Source: an uncultured Spirochaetota bacterium
GTDB taxonomy: Bacteria > Spirochaetota > Brachyspiria > Brachyspirales > Brachyspiraceae
Length of the DNA stretch: 64,000 nt
Assembly (NCBI GenBank): GCA_944390575.1
Contig: CALXQJ010000005.1
Location: 33,249 to 97,248, forward strand
Direction of reading: 5' to 3'
Made by a program: the position numbers and the translations under genes. Within the stretch, counting starts at the first letter, position 1, and each line of letters opens with the position of its first letter. Under the pieces are notes generated by a model. The model was not told where the DNA came from and did no database searches. It saw only the letters and a program-made list of their open reading frames with translations. Shown here piece by piece: positions 55,974 through 64,000 of the stretch.

Positions 55974-56762
55974 ATGAGTATTAGAAAATTATATTATATA
56001 TTAATATTTTGTTTTATTTTTATGATAGTATCTTGTATGAATACAAGAACTTCTTATATTATACTCGATGAAATTATTCAAAAACCAAGAACTATTGCTA
56101 TTACCTCTTTTACTTTTCCTAAAAATATGACTAATGAGTATTATGATAAACTTAAATATTTAAATACTCAGATATATGCTGATTATGTTCTTGAGAGTTT
56201 TATTAGTAATTTTAATAGTCAAAATAGCTTGATACAATTAGTTAGTTTAGAGAGTGCTATTGGTAGTGGTGATTTTGCTACTTTGGATAATTTTTATATA
56301 TTAGGTTCTCCTTTTGTTGCTGCTACTGGTACTTTGGCTACTAATGTTGTTGATAATAGAATTTTAGATTTGCTTAGAGATAATGATATAGATGGTATTA
56401 TGACTGCAAATGCTAATATGTCTTTTTGGAAGCAGAGTATTGAAGTTGATTTTGAAGTTTATGGTGTTAATGGTAATTCTCTTTGGATAGATTCTTTTAT
56501 TGGTAATTCTCAGCATATAATAGGAGATACAGGCTCTCCTACTAAGCAAACTTCTTATAAGATAGTTATTGCAGATGTACTAAAGTATCAAGAAAAGCAT
56601 TTAGATGATTTATATGTGATAATAGATCAGTCTGTTTCTAATGGTATTAATAAACTCAAGAATAAAGTGCCTTATGCTTTTAATACAAATAATATAATAT
56701 TTACAGATAAAACTTTTAGTGTTACAAATGAAGATTATTCTAAAAAGGCAGGTATTAAATAA
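55974..56762 (+). CDS. Lipoprotein, function unknown
   Basis: A 262-residue lipoprotein, signal ending at MIVSC. The mature protein begins with IQKPRTIAITSF, recalling the PRIAVLPF opening seen in envelope-assembly lipoproteins such as LpoB/CsgG-like proteins, and later has a DNDIDGIMTANANMSFW strand. That resemblance is weak and I give no function. Its stop overlaps the next start (TAATG). Confidence 0.72.
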   Translation: MSIRKLYYILIFCFIFMIVSCMNTRTSYIILDEIIQKPRTIAITSFTFPKNMTNEYYDKLKYLNTQIYADYVLESFISNFNSQNSLIQLVSLESAIGSGDFATLDNFYILGSPFVAATGTLATNVVDNRILDLLRDNDIDGIMTANANMSFWKQSIEVDFEVYGVNGNSLWIDSFIGNSQHIIGDTGSPTKQTSYKIVIADVLKYQEKHLDDLYVIIDQSVSNGINKLKNKVPYAFNTNNIIFTDKTFSVTNEDYSKKAGIK

Positions 56763-57052
56763 TGGCGACAAATAAGCAAAAAATAGAATTAAACTTTACA
56801 GATGAAGATGATTTTCATTTTAAGCATCCTCTTAGAGCTTTTATTATATCATCTACAGATCATTATACTATATATAATGATGATTTGTCTATTAGGGCTA
56901 CTGGGAAAACTCCAAAGGAGGCAGCTGAGAATATAAAAGATCAATTTATGACTTTGGCTAATGATGTATTCTATAAGTCTCAGTATACTTCTTTAAGTGA
57001 GAGGGAGAGAAAAAAACTTAATATTATAAAATCTATATGTGATATTATATAA
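56762..57052 (+). CDS. Small protein, function unknown
   Basis: A 96-residue soluble protein with the pattern of a small alpha/beta fold (HYTIYNDDLSIRATGKTPKEAAENI). The middle resembles HicB-like or UPF-type fold openings, but this is not firm. It is coupled to the preceding lipoprotein by TAATG and lies just before ddl. Confidence 0.68.
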   Translation: MATNKQKIELNFTDEDDFHFKHPLRAFIISSTDHYTIYNDDLSIRATGKTPKEAAENIKDQFMTLANDVFYKSQYTSLSERERKKLNIIKSICDII

Positions 57053-57068
57053 TAGTAGTGAGCTTTTT

Positions 57069-58070
57069 ATGATTTTAACTTTAGAAGATAGAAATAATAT
57101 TTTAAATAAATTAAAAGGAAAAAAGATAGCAGTTCTTTATGGTGGTATTAGCGATGAGAGGGAAGTTTCTTTAAGAAGCGGTGCTAATGTTTATGATGCT
57201 ATTATGTCTTTTGATGAGCTTCGTGATAATTGTGTACTTATAGATGTTCAAAATCATTATGATGTTGTTGATGTTTTAAGAAGAGAAAATATTGAGTATT
57301 GTTATAATATTTTACATGGCACTTTTGGTGAGGATGGTTGTATACAGGGTTTATTAGACTGTTTGGGTATTAAGTATACTGGGGAGAATACTTTAGTTAG
57401 TGCTTTATGTATGAATAAAGTTTATACTAAAAGGGTGTGGCAATCTTCTAATATTTCTACTGTTGATTTTGTTTTGCTTAAAGATGTTATTAGTATTACA
57501 GATACTGATATAAAATCTTCTAATGGATATAGTATTAATTATCCTATGATATTAAAACCTATATGTAGTGGTTCTTCTGTGGGTGTTTCTCTTATACATA
57601 ATAGAAAAGAATTGGATACTGTATTATCTGAGATTGCTGATGATAATATTAATTATTTTATAGAGCCTTTTATAAAAGGAAATGAAGTTACAGTTGGTAT
57701 TTCTAGGGACTTTGATGATAATATACATATACTTCCTTTACTTGGTATAAAGTCAAAAAATGAGATATATGATTATGATGCTAAGTATACTCCTGGTAAA
57801 ACAGATTTAGAAGTTCCTGCTAAAGTTTCTTCTGAGATAGAAAATCGTATAAAAGAAGAGTGTATTAAAGCTTATAATGTATTAGATTGTGCTGGTCTTT
57901 GTCGTATTGATGTTATGATAGATGAGAGTGGTAAAATAAACTTAATGGAGATTAATACTCAAGGCGGTATGACTAACACTTCTGATATACCTGCTATGGC
58001 AAGTAGTATTAATATTGCATTTGAAGATATTGTTTTATATGTTCTTGGCTTGATGCTTCATAAAAAATAA
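57069..58070 (+). CDS. ddl: D-alanine--D-alanine ligase
   Basis: Joins two D-alanines for peptidoglycan. About 333 residues from ATG 57069; a GTG at 57039 would overlap the preceding gene and is unlikely. ATP-grasp features are VLYGGISDEREVSLRSG, NYPMILKPICSGSSVGV, FIKGNEVTVGI and the metal-binding MEINTQGGMTNTS. The lid and catalytic residues look intact. CarD follows 65 bases later. Confidence 0.94.
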   Translation: MILTLEDRNNILNKLKGKKIAVLYGGISDEREVSLRSGANVYDAIMSFDELRDNCVLIDVQNHYDVVDVLRRENIEYCYNILHGTFGEDGCIQGLLDCLGIKYTGENTLVSALCMNKVYTKRVWQSSNISTVDFVLLKDVISITDTDIKSSNGYSINYPMILKPICSGSSVGVSLIHNRKELDTVLSEIADDNINYFIEPFIKGNEVTVGISRDFDDNIHILPLLGIKSKNEIYDYDAKYTPGKTDLEVPAKVSSEIENRIKEECIKAYNVLDCAGLCRIDVMIDESGKINLMEINTQGGMTNTSDIPAMASSINIAFEDIVLYVLGLMLHKK

Positions 58071-58135
58071 TTTATTGATTTTTTTATATTTTTGTATTAG
58101 AATGAAAAAGTCTTTTATATGGCTTTGGGAAGTTT

Positions 58136-58684
58136 ATGTATAAAATAAATAGCTATGTTGTTTATCCTATGTATGGCATTTGTAAGGTCATTGGTATTGA
58201 ACAGAGCAAGGTTAATTCTGTTTTGATTGAGTGCTATATATTGGAATGTGATGATGAGAATTTAAGATTAAAAGTTCCTACGGCACGGGTAAAAGAGTAT
58301 CGTATTAGAAAAATAATATCAAAAGCTGATGCTGAAAATTTTTTGCATATATTACAAAATAAACCTGATGATATTGAGAATAATTGGAAAATTAGATATC
58401 AAGAAAATGAAGAAAAGCTAAAAAGTGGGGATATTAAAGATACGATAGAGGTTGCTAGAGGGTTATTTGCGAGAAATAAATTTAAGGAATTATCTGCAAG
58501 TGAGAAGCGTTTGTATGAGAAAGCTTACACTTTTATTGTTAATGAAATTAGTATTGCTTTAAAAAAAGATAAAGATGAAATAGAAGATATTGTATCAAAT
58601 GCTTTAGAAAAATCGGCAAAGAAAGTTAAAAATAAAGATGAAGACTTGATAGTGCCTAAAAAGAGTAGTAAAAGAAAGAGTTAA
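58136..58684 (+). CDS. CarD/CdnL-family RNA-polymerase-binding regulator
   Basis: A 182-residue regulator. Residues ~1-65 are the RNAP-interacting domain (VVYPMYGICKVIGIE), which binds the beta subunit; the rest is the helical domain with a Lys-rich C-terminus. In other bacteria CarD-type proteins stabilise open complexes, notably at rRNA promoters, which is worth noting given the 16S promoter at the end of the window. The target set here is unknown. Confidence 0.92.
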   Translation: MYKINSYVVYPMYGICKVIGIEQSKVNSVLIECYILECDDENLRLKVPTARVKEYRIRKIISKADAENFLHILQNKPDDIENNWKIRYQENEEKLKSGDIKDTIEVARGLFARNKFKELSASEKRLYEKAYTFIVNEISIALKKDKDEIEDIVSNALEKSAKKVKNKDEDLIVPKKSSKRKS

Positions 58685-58760
58685 TATAAATTATCTTTTT
58701 TATTTGTGAATAGAACTTATAGCAACACATAATTATTAATTTTTTAAGGAGCATTCAATT

Positions 58761-59747
58761 ATGTGGAGAGCTTTGTACTTTTGTATTTTTATCTTAATTA
58801 TTTTATTTGACTATTATCACAATCAGAATTTTAATATTCAAACTATAATTACAATGCTTTGTAGTGCTTTTGTAGTTGCTTTTATTGAGTTTTTTATTAT
58901 TAGAAAGAAGTCTTATAAAGTAGCATTAATATTTTTTGCTTCTTTTCTTATTACAATGATTACTGTTGCAATTACTGTAGCTACATTAAGTATTGTTGGT
59001 ATTGATTTATCTTTTGCTCATAAAATTATTATTTTATTCATAGAGGGTTATTTGGTATTTTCTATTGTTTTATTAATACTACCTAATATTTATAATATAC
59101 TTAATATGAATACTACAGATAAGGTTAAGACTTCTAAGATACTTGATACTTCTGTTATTGTTGATGGAAGGATATATGATATTGCTTCTAAGAAATTTTT
59201 TGATGGTATATTAATACTTCCTGAATTTGTTATTAAGGAGATTCAGTTTCTTAGTGATTCTAGAGATCAGCAAAAGAGAATAAGAGGGCGTAGAGCTTTG
59301 GAGATTTTGAACAAGATGAAAAGCTCTAAGGATATAATGCTTTCTGTGACTGATATTGATTTTCCACATATTAAAGAAGTAGATTTAAAATTAATAGAGC
59401 TTGCTAAAAAAATGGAAGCTAAAGTTATTACAAATGATTTTAATTTAATGAAAGTTGCATCTATACATGAAGTTGAGATATTAAATATTAATGATTTGGC
59501 TAATTCTCTACACGTTGTTGTTTTACCTGGAGAGATTATTCAAAAGGAGTTAATACGTGAGGGTAAGGACAAACAGGCACTTGCATACTTGGAAGATGGT
59601 ACTATGATAGTTGTAGATAATGCTAAGCATTTAATAGGTAAGACTGTAGATATAGAAATAGAAAATGTTCTTACAAAAGAGGCTGGTAGAGTTATATTTG
59701 CTTCTTTAGTAGAGAAGAATAATAAAAAGAAATACAATCAAAAATAA
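58761..59747 (+). CDS. PIN/TRAM-domain membrane protein (YacL type)
   Basis: A 328-residue protein with four N-terminal membrane helices, then a PIN-type nuclease domain (KILDTSVIVDGRIYDI; further acidic residues in LPEFVIKEIQ and AKVITNDFNLMKVA) and a C-terminal TRAM-like RNA-binding domain (LEDGTMIVVDNAKHLIGKTV). AAGGAG precedes the ATG. This layout is shared with YacL of Gram-positive bacteria. The substrate is unknown. Confidence 0.9.
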   Translation: MWRALYFCIFILIILFDYYHNQNFNIQTIITMLCSAFVVAFIEFFIIRKKSYKVALIFFASFLITMITVAITVATLSIVGIDLSFAHKIIILFIEGYLVFSIVLLILPNIYNILNMNTTDKVKTSKILDTSVIVDGRIYDIASKKFFDGILILPEFVIKEIQFLSDSRDQQKRIRGRRALEILNKMKSSKDIMLSVTDIDFPHIKEVDLKLIELAKKMEAKVITNDFNLMKVASIHEVEILNINDLANSLHVVVLPGEIIQKELIREGKDKQALAYLEDGTMIVVDNAKHLIGKTVDIEIENVLTKEAGRVIFASLVEKNNKKKYNQK

Positions 59748-59756
59748 AATATATAT

Positions 59757-59999
59757 TTATACGTTTAAAGGAGCAAAATTGCATTTCTGAGCATATTCTA
59801 ATAATCGCTCAGCTTTGCTTTTGCATCCACCACATCCTGTTGTAACACCTGTAAGTTTTACAAGTTCTTCTAAAGTTGTAATTTTATGAGTTATGATTGT
59901 GTTGTATGCATCTCTATATGATACACTTTTACAAAAACAAAGCATCTTATCATAGTTGATAGAAGTTTGACACTTTAAGTCTTCTAAATTTAATTCCAT
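59757..59999 (-). CDS. BFD-like [2Fe-2S] protein
   Basis: An 80-residue protein with the four cysteines of the bacterioferritin-associated ferredoxin fold (CFC near residue 22 and CGGC near residue 57), holding one [2Fe-2S] cluster. No bacterioferritin gene is adjacent; such domains also occur in nitrite reductase and scaffold proteins. It is convergent with the PIN/TRAM gene. Confidence 0.87.
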   Translation of the reverse strand: MELNLEDLKCQTSINYDKMLCFCKSVSYRDAYNTIITHKITTLEELVKLTGVTTGCGGCKSKAERLLEYAQKCNFAPLNV

Positions 60000-60062
60000 A
60001 TTTCTTTCTATTCCTCTGATTATTTCATATCATTATACTAATATTTTTTATAAATTCAATTA

Positions 60063-60440
60063 TTATTTTTTAATTCTAACACCAGGACAAGGTCTATCAA
60101 ATTTCCCCGCTATTAAATTACCATTTTTATCTGTATATTCTTTCCAGTATGGATAAGTTTTACATTGATTTGGTTTAGCATTATGAATAATACATTTATT
60201 ATCCTTTAAAAAAGGACATGATTTCCCATTATCTTCATCAACTCTTGTAAAATATCCATATTCAGAGTCGAAGTCTAAGTATTTTTGTATAAAAATAAGA
60301 GGGTTTAGTTCTAGGTATTTAGAAGCTCTTGCTATATCATCATCATTAAAAAATACATATCCCTTTTCTCTACAGCATATACCACAAGCTGTACAAGAGA
60401 ATTCTAATATAGCATTTTTGTTATTTTTAAATCTTTTCAT
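60063..60440 (-). CDS. YkgJ-family cysteine-cluster protein
   Basis: A 125-residue protein with the YkgJ/CxxCxxCC pattern: CTACGICCREKG near residue 16, then CPFLKDNKCIIHNAKPNQCKTYPYW. These are metal-binding, probably zinc or iron-sulfur, and their job is not established. The start overlaps the upstream gene's stop (TAATG), so it is translationally coupled to the LysM protein. Confidence 0.88.
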   Translation of the reverse strand: MKRFKNNKNAILEFSCTACGICCREKGYVFFNDDDIARASKYLELNPLIFIQKYLDFDSEYGYFTRVDEDNGKSCPFLKDNKCIIHNAKPNQCKTYPYWKEYTDKNGNLIAGKFDRPCPGVRIKK

Positions 60441-62257
60441 TACTTTACAATATTATTAGCAGTACTTTGCATTATTTTAGCCATATTTGTTTTGCCAAGC
60501 GATAAATATATATCAGCAACAGATAGATAATCTTGCTTTAATCTTAACTTTTCATTATCATCCATTTCTTCTATATTTTTTTTTTGAACATCAGGTATTG
60601 TGATGTATTTATTAAAAGCAAATTTATCAGGATCATTAAAAACATCGGTATTAGCTAAGAATAAAGTAGGCCATCTTTTACTATCTCCTAATTTATCTCT
60701 TGCTATTGAAGATAATGTATCATTCCATTGTGTTTTATATGAATTAGCACCAATAGCACTTGATTGAGCATTGTTTGGAGGAGTAGGTGGAGTTGGAGGT
60801 GTCGGTGGTGTAGGCGGAGTTGGAGGTGTTACTATTTCATTTGTTTTTACTTCTTCTTTTTTAACCTCTTTTTCTTCTACAGCTTGTTTAGGAGCTTCTT
60901 CTTGCTTTTTTTCCTCACTTGTTGTTTTTTCTGTATCTTTTACCTCTTGTACTTTCTCTACTTCTTTTGTTTGCTCTATATTATTATTCTCATCTTCTTT
61001 TACTATGTTATTTGTTTCTTCTATTTTTTCATTTGATGGTATTAAGCCATTTAAGTCATTTGTATTTACAATATTATTAGTTTCTATGTTTTCAATTACA
61101 TTTGTAGTAGTATCATTTGTTAGAATATCATAGAAATAATCATCTTGTACTTCTTGCTTTTTATTAGAGAATAATTGAATACCTAATATAGATAAACCAC
61201 ATATAATAATTAGCAACCCAACAATAGCTACAGCTTTATTTGGCTTTTTTTCTTTAGCTATAGAATGCTCAGGTGCTTTATACGGTTCTACAGGTTTCTT
61301 TTCTATTTCAGGAATCATACTTCCTGTTTTTAACTCATCTTCTGTTTCTATTACTTTTATATCTTTATTTCTTAATTCTTCTATTTTTTGTAATGCTATT
61401 TCTTTATAATTTTCTACAGGAGTATCGTCTTTTATCTCAACGGCATTTTCTATTGCTTTATCAATTTCTTTCTGTTCAAATTTTGATTTTTCTATAGAAG
61501 TTTTTAAATCTTCATCAGTAGTTGGTATAAATACAGTTTTCTTAAAGATATCACTTTTACTGTAAGTAGGTTTATTAGATTCTACATCATTATTATTTAT
61601 AATAGATTCTTTTACTTCTTCTTTACTACTTTCATTATTTTCTATTGTCTGATTATTATTTTTATTTAATACAGAGCTTACAATAGGGGTTATAGTTTTT
61701 TCTTCTTTTTCTTGTATTTGAGATATTGTAGAATTATTAGATTCTGTTATATCATCTTTAACAACTAATTTTCTTCCTATGCTAACAGGCTTTGATATGT
61801 TTTTAGATTTAGCTTTAATAGCTTCTTTTAACTGAGTTAAAGTTTCTCTTTCTTCTTTTTTCTCAGTTGTCTTTATAGGCTCTAATTTTTTTATAGGAGT
61901 AGACATTCTTATATTATTATTAGAGTCTGAAGCTTTTTCTAAAATAGCTTCTGCTATTTTTTTAGGTTTATTTTCTTCTGTATTTTTTTCTACTTTAGCA
62001 TTAGTTTTTCTTAAACTTGTAGTTTTCTTTAGTGTAGGTATTTCTATAGCACTTTTATTTTCACTAGCTTCTACTTTCTTTTTAGCAGTAGTTTTCTTTG
62101 GAGTTTCTTCCTTTTCTGCTTTTTCTGTAGTAGCTGTTTTTTTAGCAGTAGTTTTTTTTACAGTATCATCTGCCTTTTTTACAGTATCATCAGCCTTCTT
62201 TCTAGTAGTAGTCTTCTTAGGAGTTTCTTCATTAGTAGTTGTTTTTTTAGTAGCCAT
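60440..62257 (-). CDS. Single-pass membrane protein with Lys-rich arm, Pro repeat and C-terminal LysM domain
   Basis: A 605-residue protein. The N-terminal ~100 residues are Lys/Thr/Ala-rich repeats (KKTTAKK, and a doubled ADDTVKK), resembling histone H1-like tails. A long charged region follows, then one membrane helix near residue 350 (AVAIVGLLIIICGLSILGI). Beyond it are acidic repeats, a TPP-TPP proline repeat and, in the last ~100 residues, a LysM-like domain (YKTQWNDTLSSIARDKLG). The inside end may bind nucleic acid and the outside end the cell wall; this is inference. The YkgJ gene follows by overlap. Confidence 0.75.
   Translation of the reverse strand: MATKKTTTNEETPKKTTTRKKADDTVKKADDTVKKTTAKKTATTEKAEKEETPKKTTAKKKVEASENKSAIEIPTLKKTTSLRKTNAKVEKNTEENKPKKIAEAILEKASDSNNNIRMSTPIKKLEPIKTTEKKEERETLTQLKEAIKAKSKNISKPVSIGRKLVVKDDITESNNSTISQIQEKEEKTITPIVSSVLNKNNNQTIENNESSKEEVKESIINNNDVESNKPTYSKSDIFKKTVFIPTTDEDLKTSIEKSKFEQKEIDKAIENAVEIKDDTPVENYKEIALQKIEELRNKDIKVIETEDELKTGSMIPEIEKKPVEPYKAPEHSIAKEKKPNKAVAIVGLLIIICGLSILGIQLFSNKKQEVQDDYFYDILTNDTTTNVIENIETNNIVNTNDLNGLIPSNEKIEETNNIVKEDENNNIEQTKEVEKVQEVKDTEKTTSEEKKQEEAPKQAVEEKEVKKEEVKTNEIVTPPTPPTPPTPPTPPTPPNNAQSSAIGANSYKTQWNDTLSSIARDKLGDSKRWPTLFLANTDVFNDPDKFAFNKYITIPDVQKKNIEEMDDNEKLRLKQDYLSVADIYLSLGKTNMAKIMQSTANNIVK
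60777..60830 (-). repeat. Proline-repeat coding tract (TPP units)
   Basis: A run of nine-base units encoding Thr-Pro-Pro repeats in the 60440-62257 gene. It is the most G/C-rich short stretch outside the rRNA and creates open frames on the other strand that are not genes. Confidence 0.85.
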
Positions 62258-62273
62258 ATTAGTTTATCTAACC

Positions 62274-63014
62274 TTACTCTGTAATATTTTGTTTATTTTT
62301 AATAATGATATCTTTAATTGTTTTCATTGTTTTATCATCAAAGATATTCTCTTTTATATTACCTTTTTTTAATAAATCTATAAGATATTTATCTATGTCT
62401 ATATTATTACTTAATTTGTATTTTTTTGCAATATAGACAGAATCAGACATAGAAAGTATAATTCTTAATGTGTTTCCATCGTGAGAGTATTTTCCTATAA
62501 GTTTATCAGGATTATTAACCCCCAAGCAAGTAAGATTATAACATACCTTAAAGAATAGTTTATCTATAACTTGTTTATTTTGTTCATTTTTCTTGTTCTT
62601 CTTATTAACAGTATAAAGAACAGAGAAATCTCTTTTATTAAAGTTGCAAGTAGTAGCAAAGAATTCCTCTTGAAATGGCATTAAGTAATGATGGCTTTTA
62701 ACTTTAGATTCTACTCTTGTAATAAGTCCTCTTTCTTCTAATGTGTCTAAAGACTTTACTATAGTAGCATTTCCCCCTATACCAGCCTCACTTAATATTT
62801 GAGCATGAGTAATTTTTGCTATACCAAGTTCATAGTCATAATTAGCAGCTAAAGCTCTATATACTTCTTTTGCAGATAGTGGTAATTTTTTCCATTTATT
62901 GCTTTCAGTAACATTTTTTGGAACAAATGTACATAATGAAGCTATAGATAAGAAAGTTTCTTTGTCTATACATTTTAATTGAGCTTTATTTATGATGTCA
63001 ATTATGTTTTCCAA
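62274..63014 (-). CDS. Winged-helix-like protein, function unknown
   Basis: A 246-residue protein. Start is a TTG with GGAG about eight bases upstream. Residues ~45-105 look like a winged helix: AKITHAQILSEAGIGGNATIVKSLDTLEERGLITRV, with the helix-turn-helix at ILSEAGIGGNATIVKSL. The rest is of mixed composition with no motif. DNA binding is plausible; a phage- or plasmid-type replication protein is a remote alternative. It lies 16 bases upstream of the LysM gene on the same strand. Confidence 0.7.
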   Translation of the reverse strand: MENIIDIINKAQLKCIDKETFLSIASLCTFVPKNVTESNKWKKLPLSAKEVYRALAANYDYELGIAKITHAQILSEAGIGGNATIVKSLDTLEERGLITRVESKVKSHHYLMPFQEEFFATTCNFNKRDFSVLYTVNKKNKKNEQNKQVIDKLFFKVCYNLTCLGVNNPDKLIGKYSHDGNTLRIILSMSDSVYIAKKYKLSNNIDIDKYLIDLLKKGNIKENIFDDKTMKTIKDIIIKNKQNITE

Positions 63015-63188
63015 AATATTTCTCCATTTAATTACTAATATGATACATCAAAAATATATAAAATCAAGATTTGACTTTTTTCTGTATAATATTCTTGTTT
63101 ATATAGCATCGTATTAATTTTGATTTAATTTATTAAAAATATCTTTGTTTATTTTGTGTTTTGTTTTTTATGAGGTTTGTATTTTTAT

Positions 63189-63232
63189 TATGAAATATAG
63201 TTTTTTCTAGTATGAAATATAGTTTTTTCTAG
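63189..63232. repeat. Two exact tandem copies of a 22-bp unit upstream of the 16S gene
   Basis: 63189-63210 and 63211-63232 are identical 22-base units with a run of six Ts in each (tatgaaatatagttttttct plus ag). Spacing of two helical turns suits binding of a protein or UP-element-like activation of the rRNA promoter about 125 bases downstream. A perfect 14-base palindrome (TTTATTTAAATAAA) follows at 63244-63257. Confidence 0.85.
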
Positions 63233-63355
63233 ATTTAATTATGTTTATTTAAATAAATTGAATTGTAATTATGTTAAATTTGTATGATTTGTAGTATATA
63301 TAACAGTTTTTGAGTGAAAAAGTTAAATTTTTAAAAAAAATAAGGCTTTAACCTA

Positions 63356-63383
63356 TTGTTGTTTTTTACAAGCGTGCTATAAT
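63356..63383 (+). promoter_or_regulatory. 16S rRNA promoter with extended -10
   Basis: TTGTTG at 63356-63361, a 16-base spacer and TGCTATAAT (extended -10; TATAAT at 63378-63383). A transcript start near 63390 is expected. The region just upstream (63331-63345) is A-rich, as in UP elements. The 594 bases from 63015 to 63608 hold this promoter, the repeats and the leader, and no gene that I can support. Confidence 0.65.
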
Positions 63384-63389
63384 AATAAA

Positions 63390-63608
63390 ACAGTTGATGA
63401 GAAAGAAAAAAAGACAACTGAAAAACAAAAGTTCTTTGAAATATGGATAGCAGAAGTTTTTAAGAGAAACATAAGTTAAAACAAACACAACTGGTGTAAA
63501 TAAACTTAATTTAAGTTTAATGACCCAACGGTTACAATTAAGTAACAATTTCTTTACAAAGTAAATCAATTACCGATTAGGTAGTTAAAAAAATAAAGAA
63601 TCAATTTG
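63390..63608 (+). ncRNA. 16S rRNA precursor leader
   Basis: Untranslated leader. It begins with a hairpin (CAGTTG at 63391-63396 with CAACTG at 63415-63420), then a boxA-like GTTCTTTGAAA at 63431-63441, the antitermination signal of rRNA leaders. A second hairpin has nine-base arms at 63501-63509 and 63511-63519. Mature 16S begins near 63609. The exact processing site cannot be fixed from sequence. Confidence 0.6.
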
Positions 63609-64000
63609 AGTACGGAGAGTTTGATTCTGGCTCAGAGCGAACGTTGGCGATGCGTCTTAAGCATGCAAGTCGAGCGGACTTATTTAGCTTGCTAGATAAG
63701 TTAGCGGCGAACTGGTGAGTAACACGTAGGTAATCTGCCGTGAAGTGGGGGACAACTCATGGAAACATGAGCTAATACCGCATATACTCTTGCTACATAA
63801 GTAGAGTAGAGGAAAGTTTTTTCGCTTCACGATGAGCCTGCGGCCTATTAGCTAGTTGGTGGGGTAAAGGCCTACCAAGGCAACGATAGGTAGCCGACCT
63901 GAGAGGGTGACCGGCCACATTGGGACTGAGATACGGCCCAGACTCCTACGGGAGGCAGCAGCTGAGAATCTTCCACAATGGACGAAAGTCTGATGGAGCG
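63609..64000 (+). rRNA. rrs: 16S ribosomal RNA, 5' part (runs past window end)
   Basis: The universal AGAGTTTGAT...GGCTCAG start lies at 63616-63634, so the mature 5' end is near 63609 by E. coli numbering. Further conserved 16S segments follow: GCATGCAAGTCGAGCGG, GGCGAACTGGTGAGTAACACG, and ACTCCTACGGGAGGCAGCAG near 63942-63961. About 390 of ~1,500 bases are present. The GATGCGTCTTAAGCATGCAA stretch and overall match fit Brachyspira. Confidence 0.98.

Noticed and set aside
57039..57068. Longer GTG start for ddl
   Set aside because: It overlaps the previous gene and adds residues not seen in the family.
60764..61133. Two plus-strand frames opposite the LysM protein
   Set aside because: They are mirror products of the Pro/Lys/Glu-rich coding strand (VGGVGGVGG- and FFFF-type sequence) and have no start signals.
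63366..63569. 67-codon minus-strand open frame
   Set aside because: It lies opposite the 16S promoter and leader, has no ribosome binding site and is an AT-rich chance frame.

Overview
The window is very AT-rich, spirochaete-type DNA. It ends at 64000 inside the first ~390 bases of a 16S rRNA gene whose sequence I recognise as Brachyspira-like. That match, the strong AT bias in codons and intergenic DNA, and the many short lipoproteins point to a Brachyspira species. I cannot name the species. Genes are packed tightly in both orientations. Many start next to a clear GGAG-type ribosome binding site, and several of those sites favour an internal ATG or TTG over the longest reading frame.

Layout. 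1-9187 (+): end of tgt, a TPR protein, a helical protein, a YbhN-type membrane protein, acylphosphatase, a seven-LysM protein with a degenerate LytM domain, and a short SMC protein. 9191-13127 (-): MgtC-type membrane protein, a double-SWIM zinc-finger protein, and a GIY-YIG/EcoRI-type adenine methyltransferase split by a frameshift. 13400-16199 (+): first fabH, a lipoprotein with a structured leader, and a secondary alcohol dehydrogenase. 16345-22086 (+): two paired membrane proteins with long acidic tails, a small membrane protein, and map. 22083-28795: MBL-fold hydrolase (-), then second fabH behind a palindrome-rich promoter, hpt, twin lipoproteins, a CapD-like dehydratase and purB (+).

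28819-34648 (+) is a complete TolC/membrane-fusion/RND efflux operon. 35422-37914 (-) holds a MNT/HEPN-type pair beside two unrecognised genes. 38075-42848 (+) holds a 29-residue ribosomal-type peptide missed by length cut-offs, then a NuoE/NuoF/NuoG-like module ending in a GlpD-like flavoprotein. 43029-50614 holds pepA, a LUD protein, a radical SAM protein, a PfkB kinase, an NfeD protease and an AGCS symporter. 50759-59747 (+) is a long housekeeping run: PtsN-like EIIA with zinc ribbon, recX, alaS, lipoproteins, ddl, CarD and a PIN/TRAM protein. 59757-63014 (-) holds two small cysteine-cluster proteins, a LysM membrane protein with low-complexity arms, and a winged-helix-like protein. 63015-63608 is the 16S promoter and leader region.

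Points most worth a second look: the NuoEFG-like module in which the NuoF member lacks its FMN loop and most cluster-N3 cysteines; the nuclease-methyltransferase fusion broken by one base; the paired acidic-tail sensors with an 18-bp in-frame tandem repeat; the operator-like palindromes on the second fabH promoter; and the hairpin leader at 14594-14638. I saw no CRISPR array, tRNA, insertion sequence or prophage.
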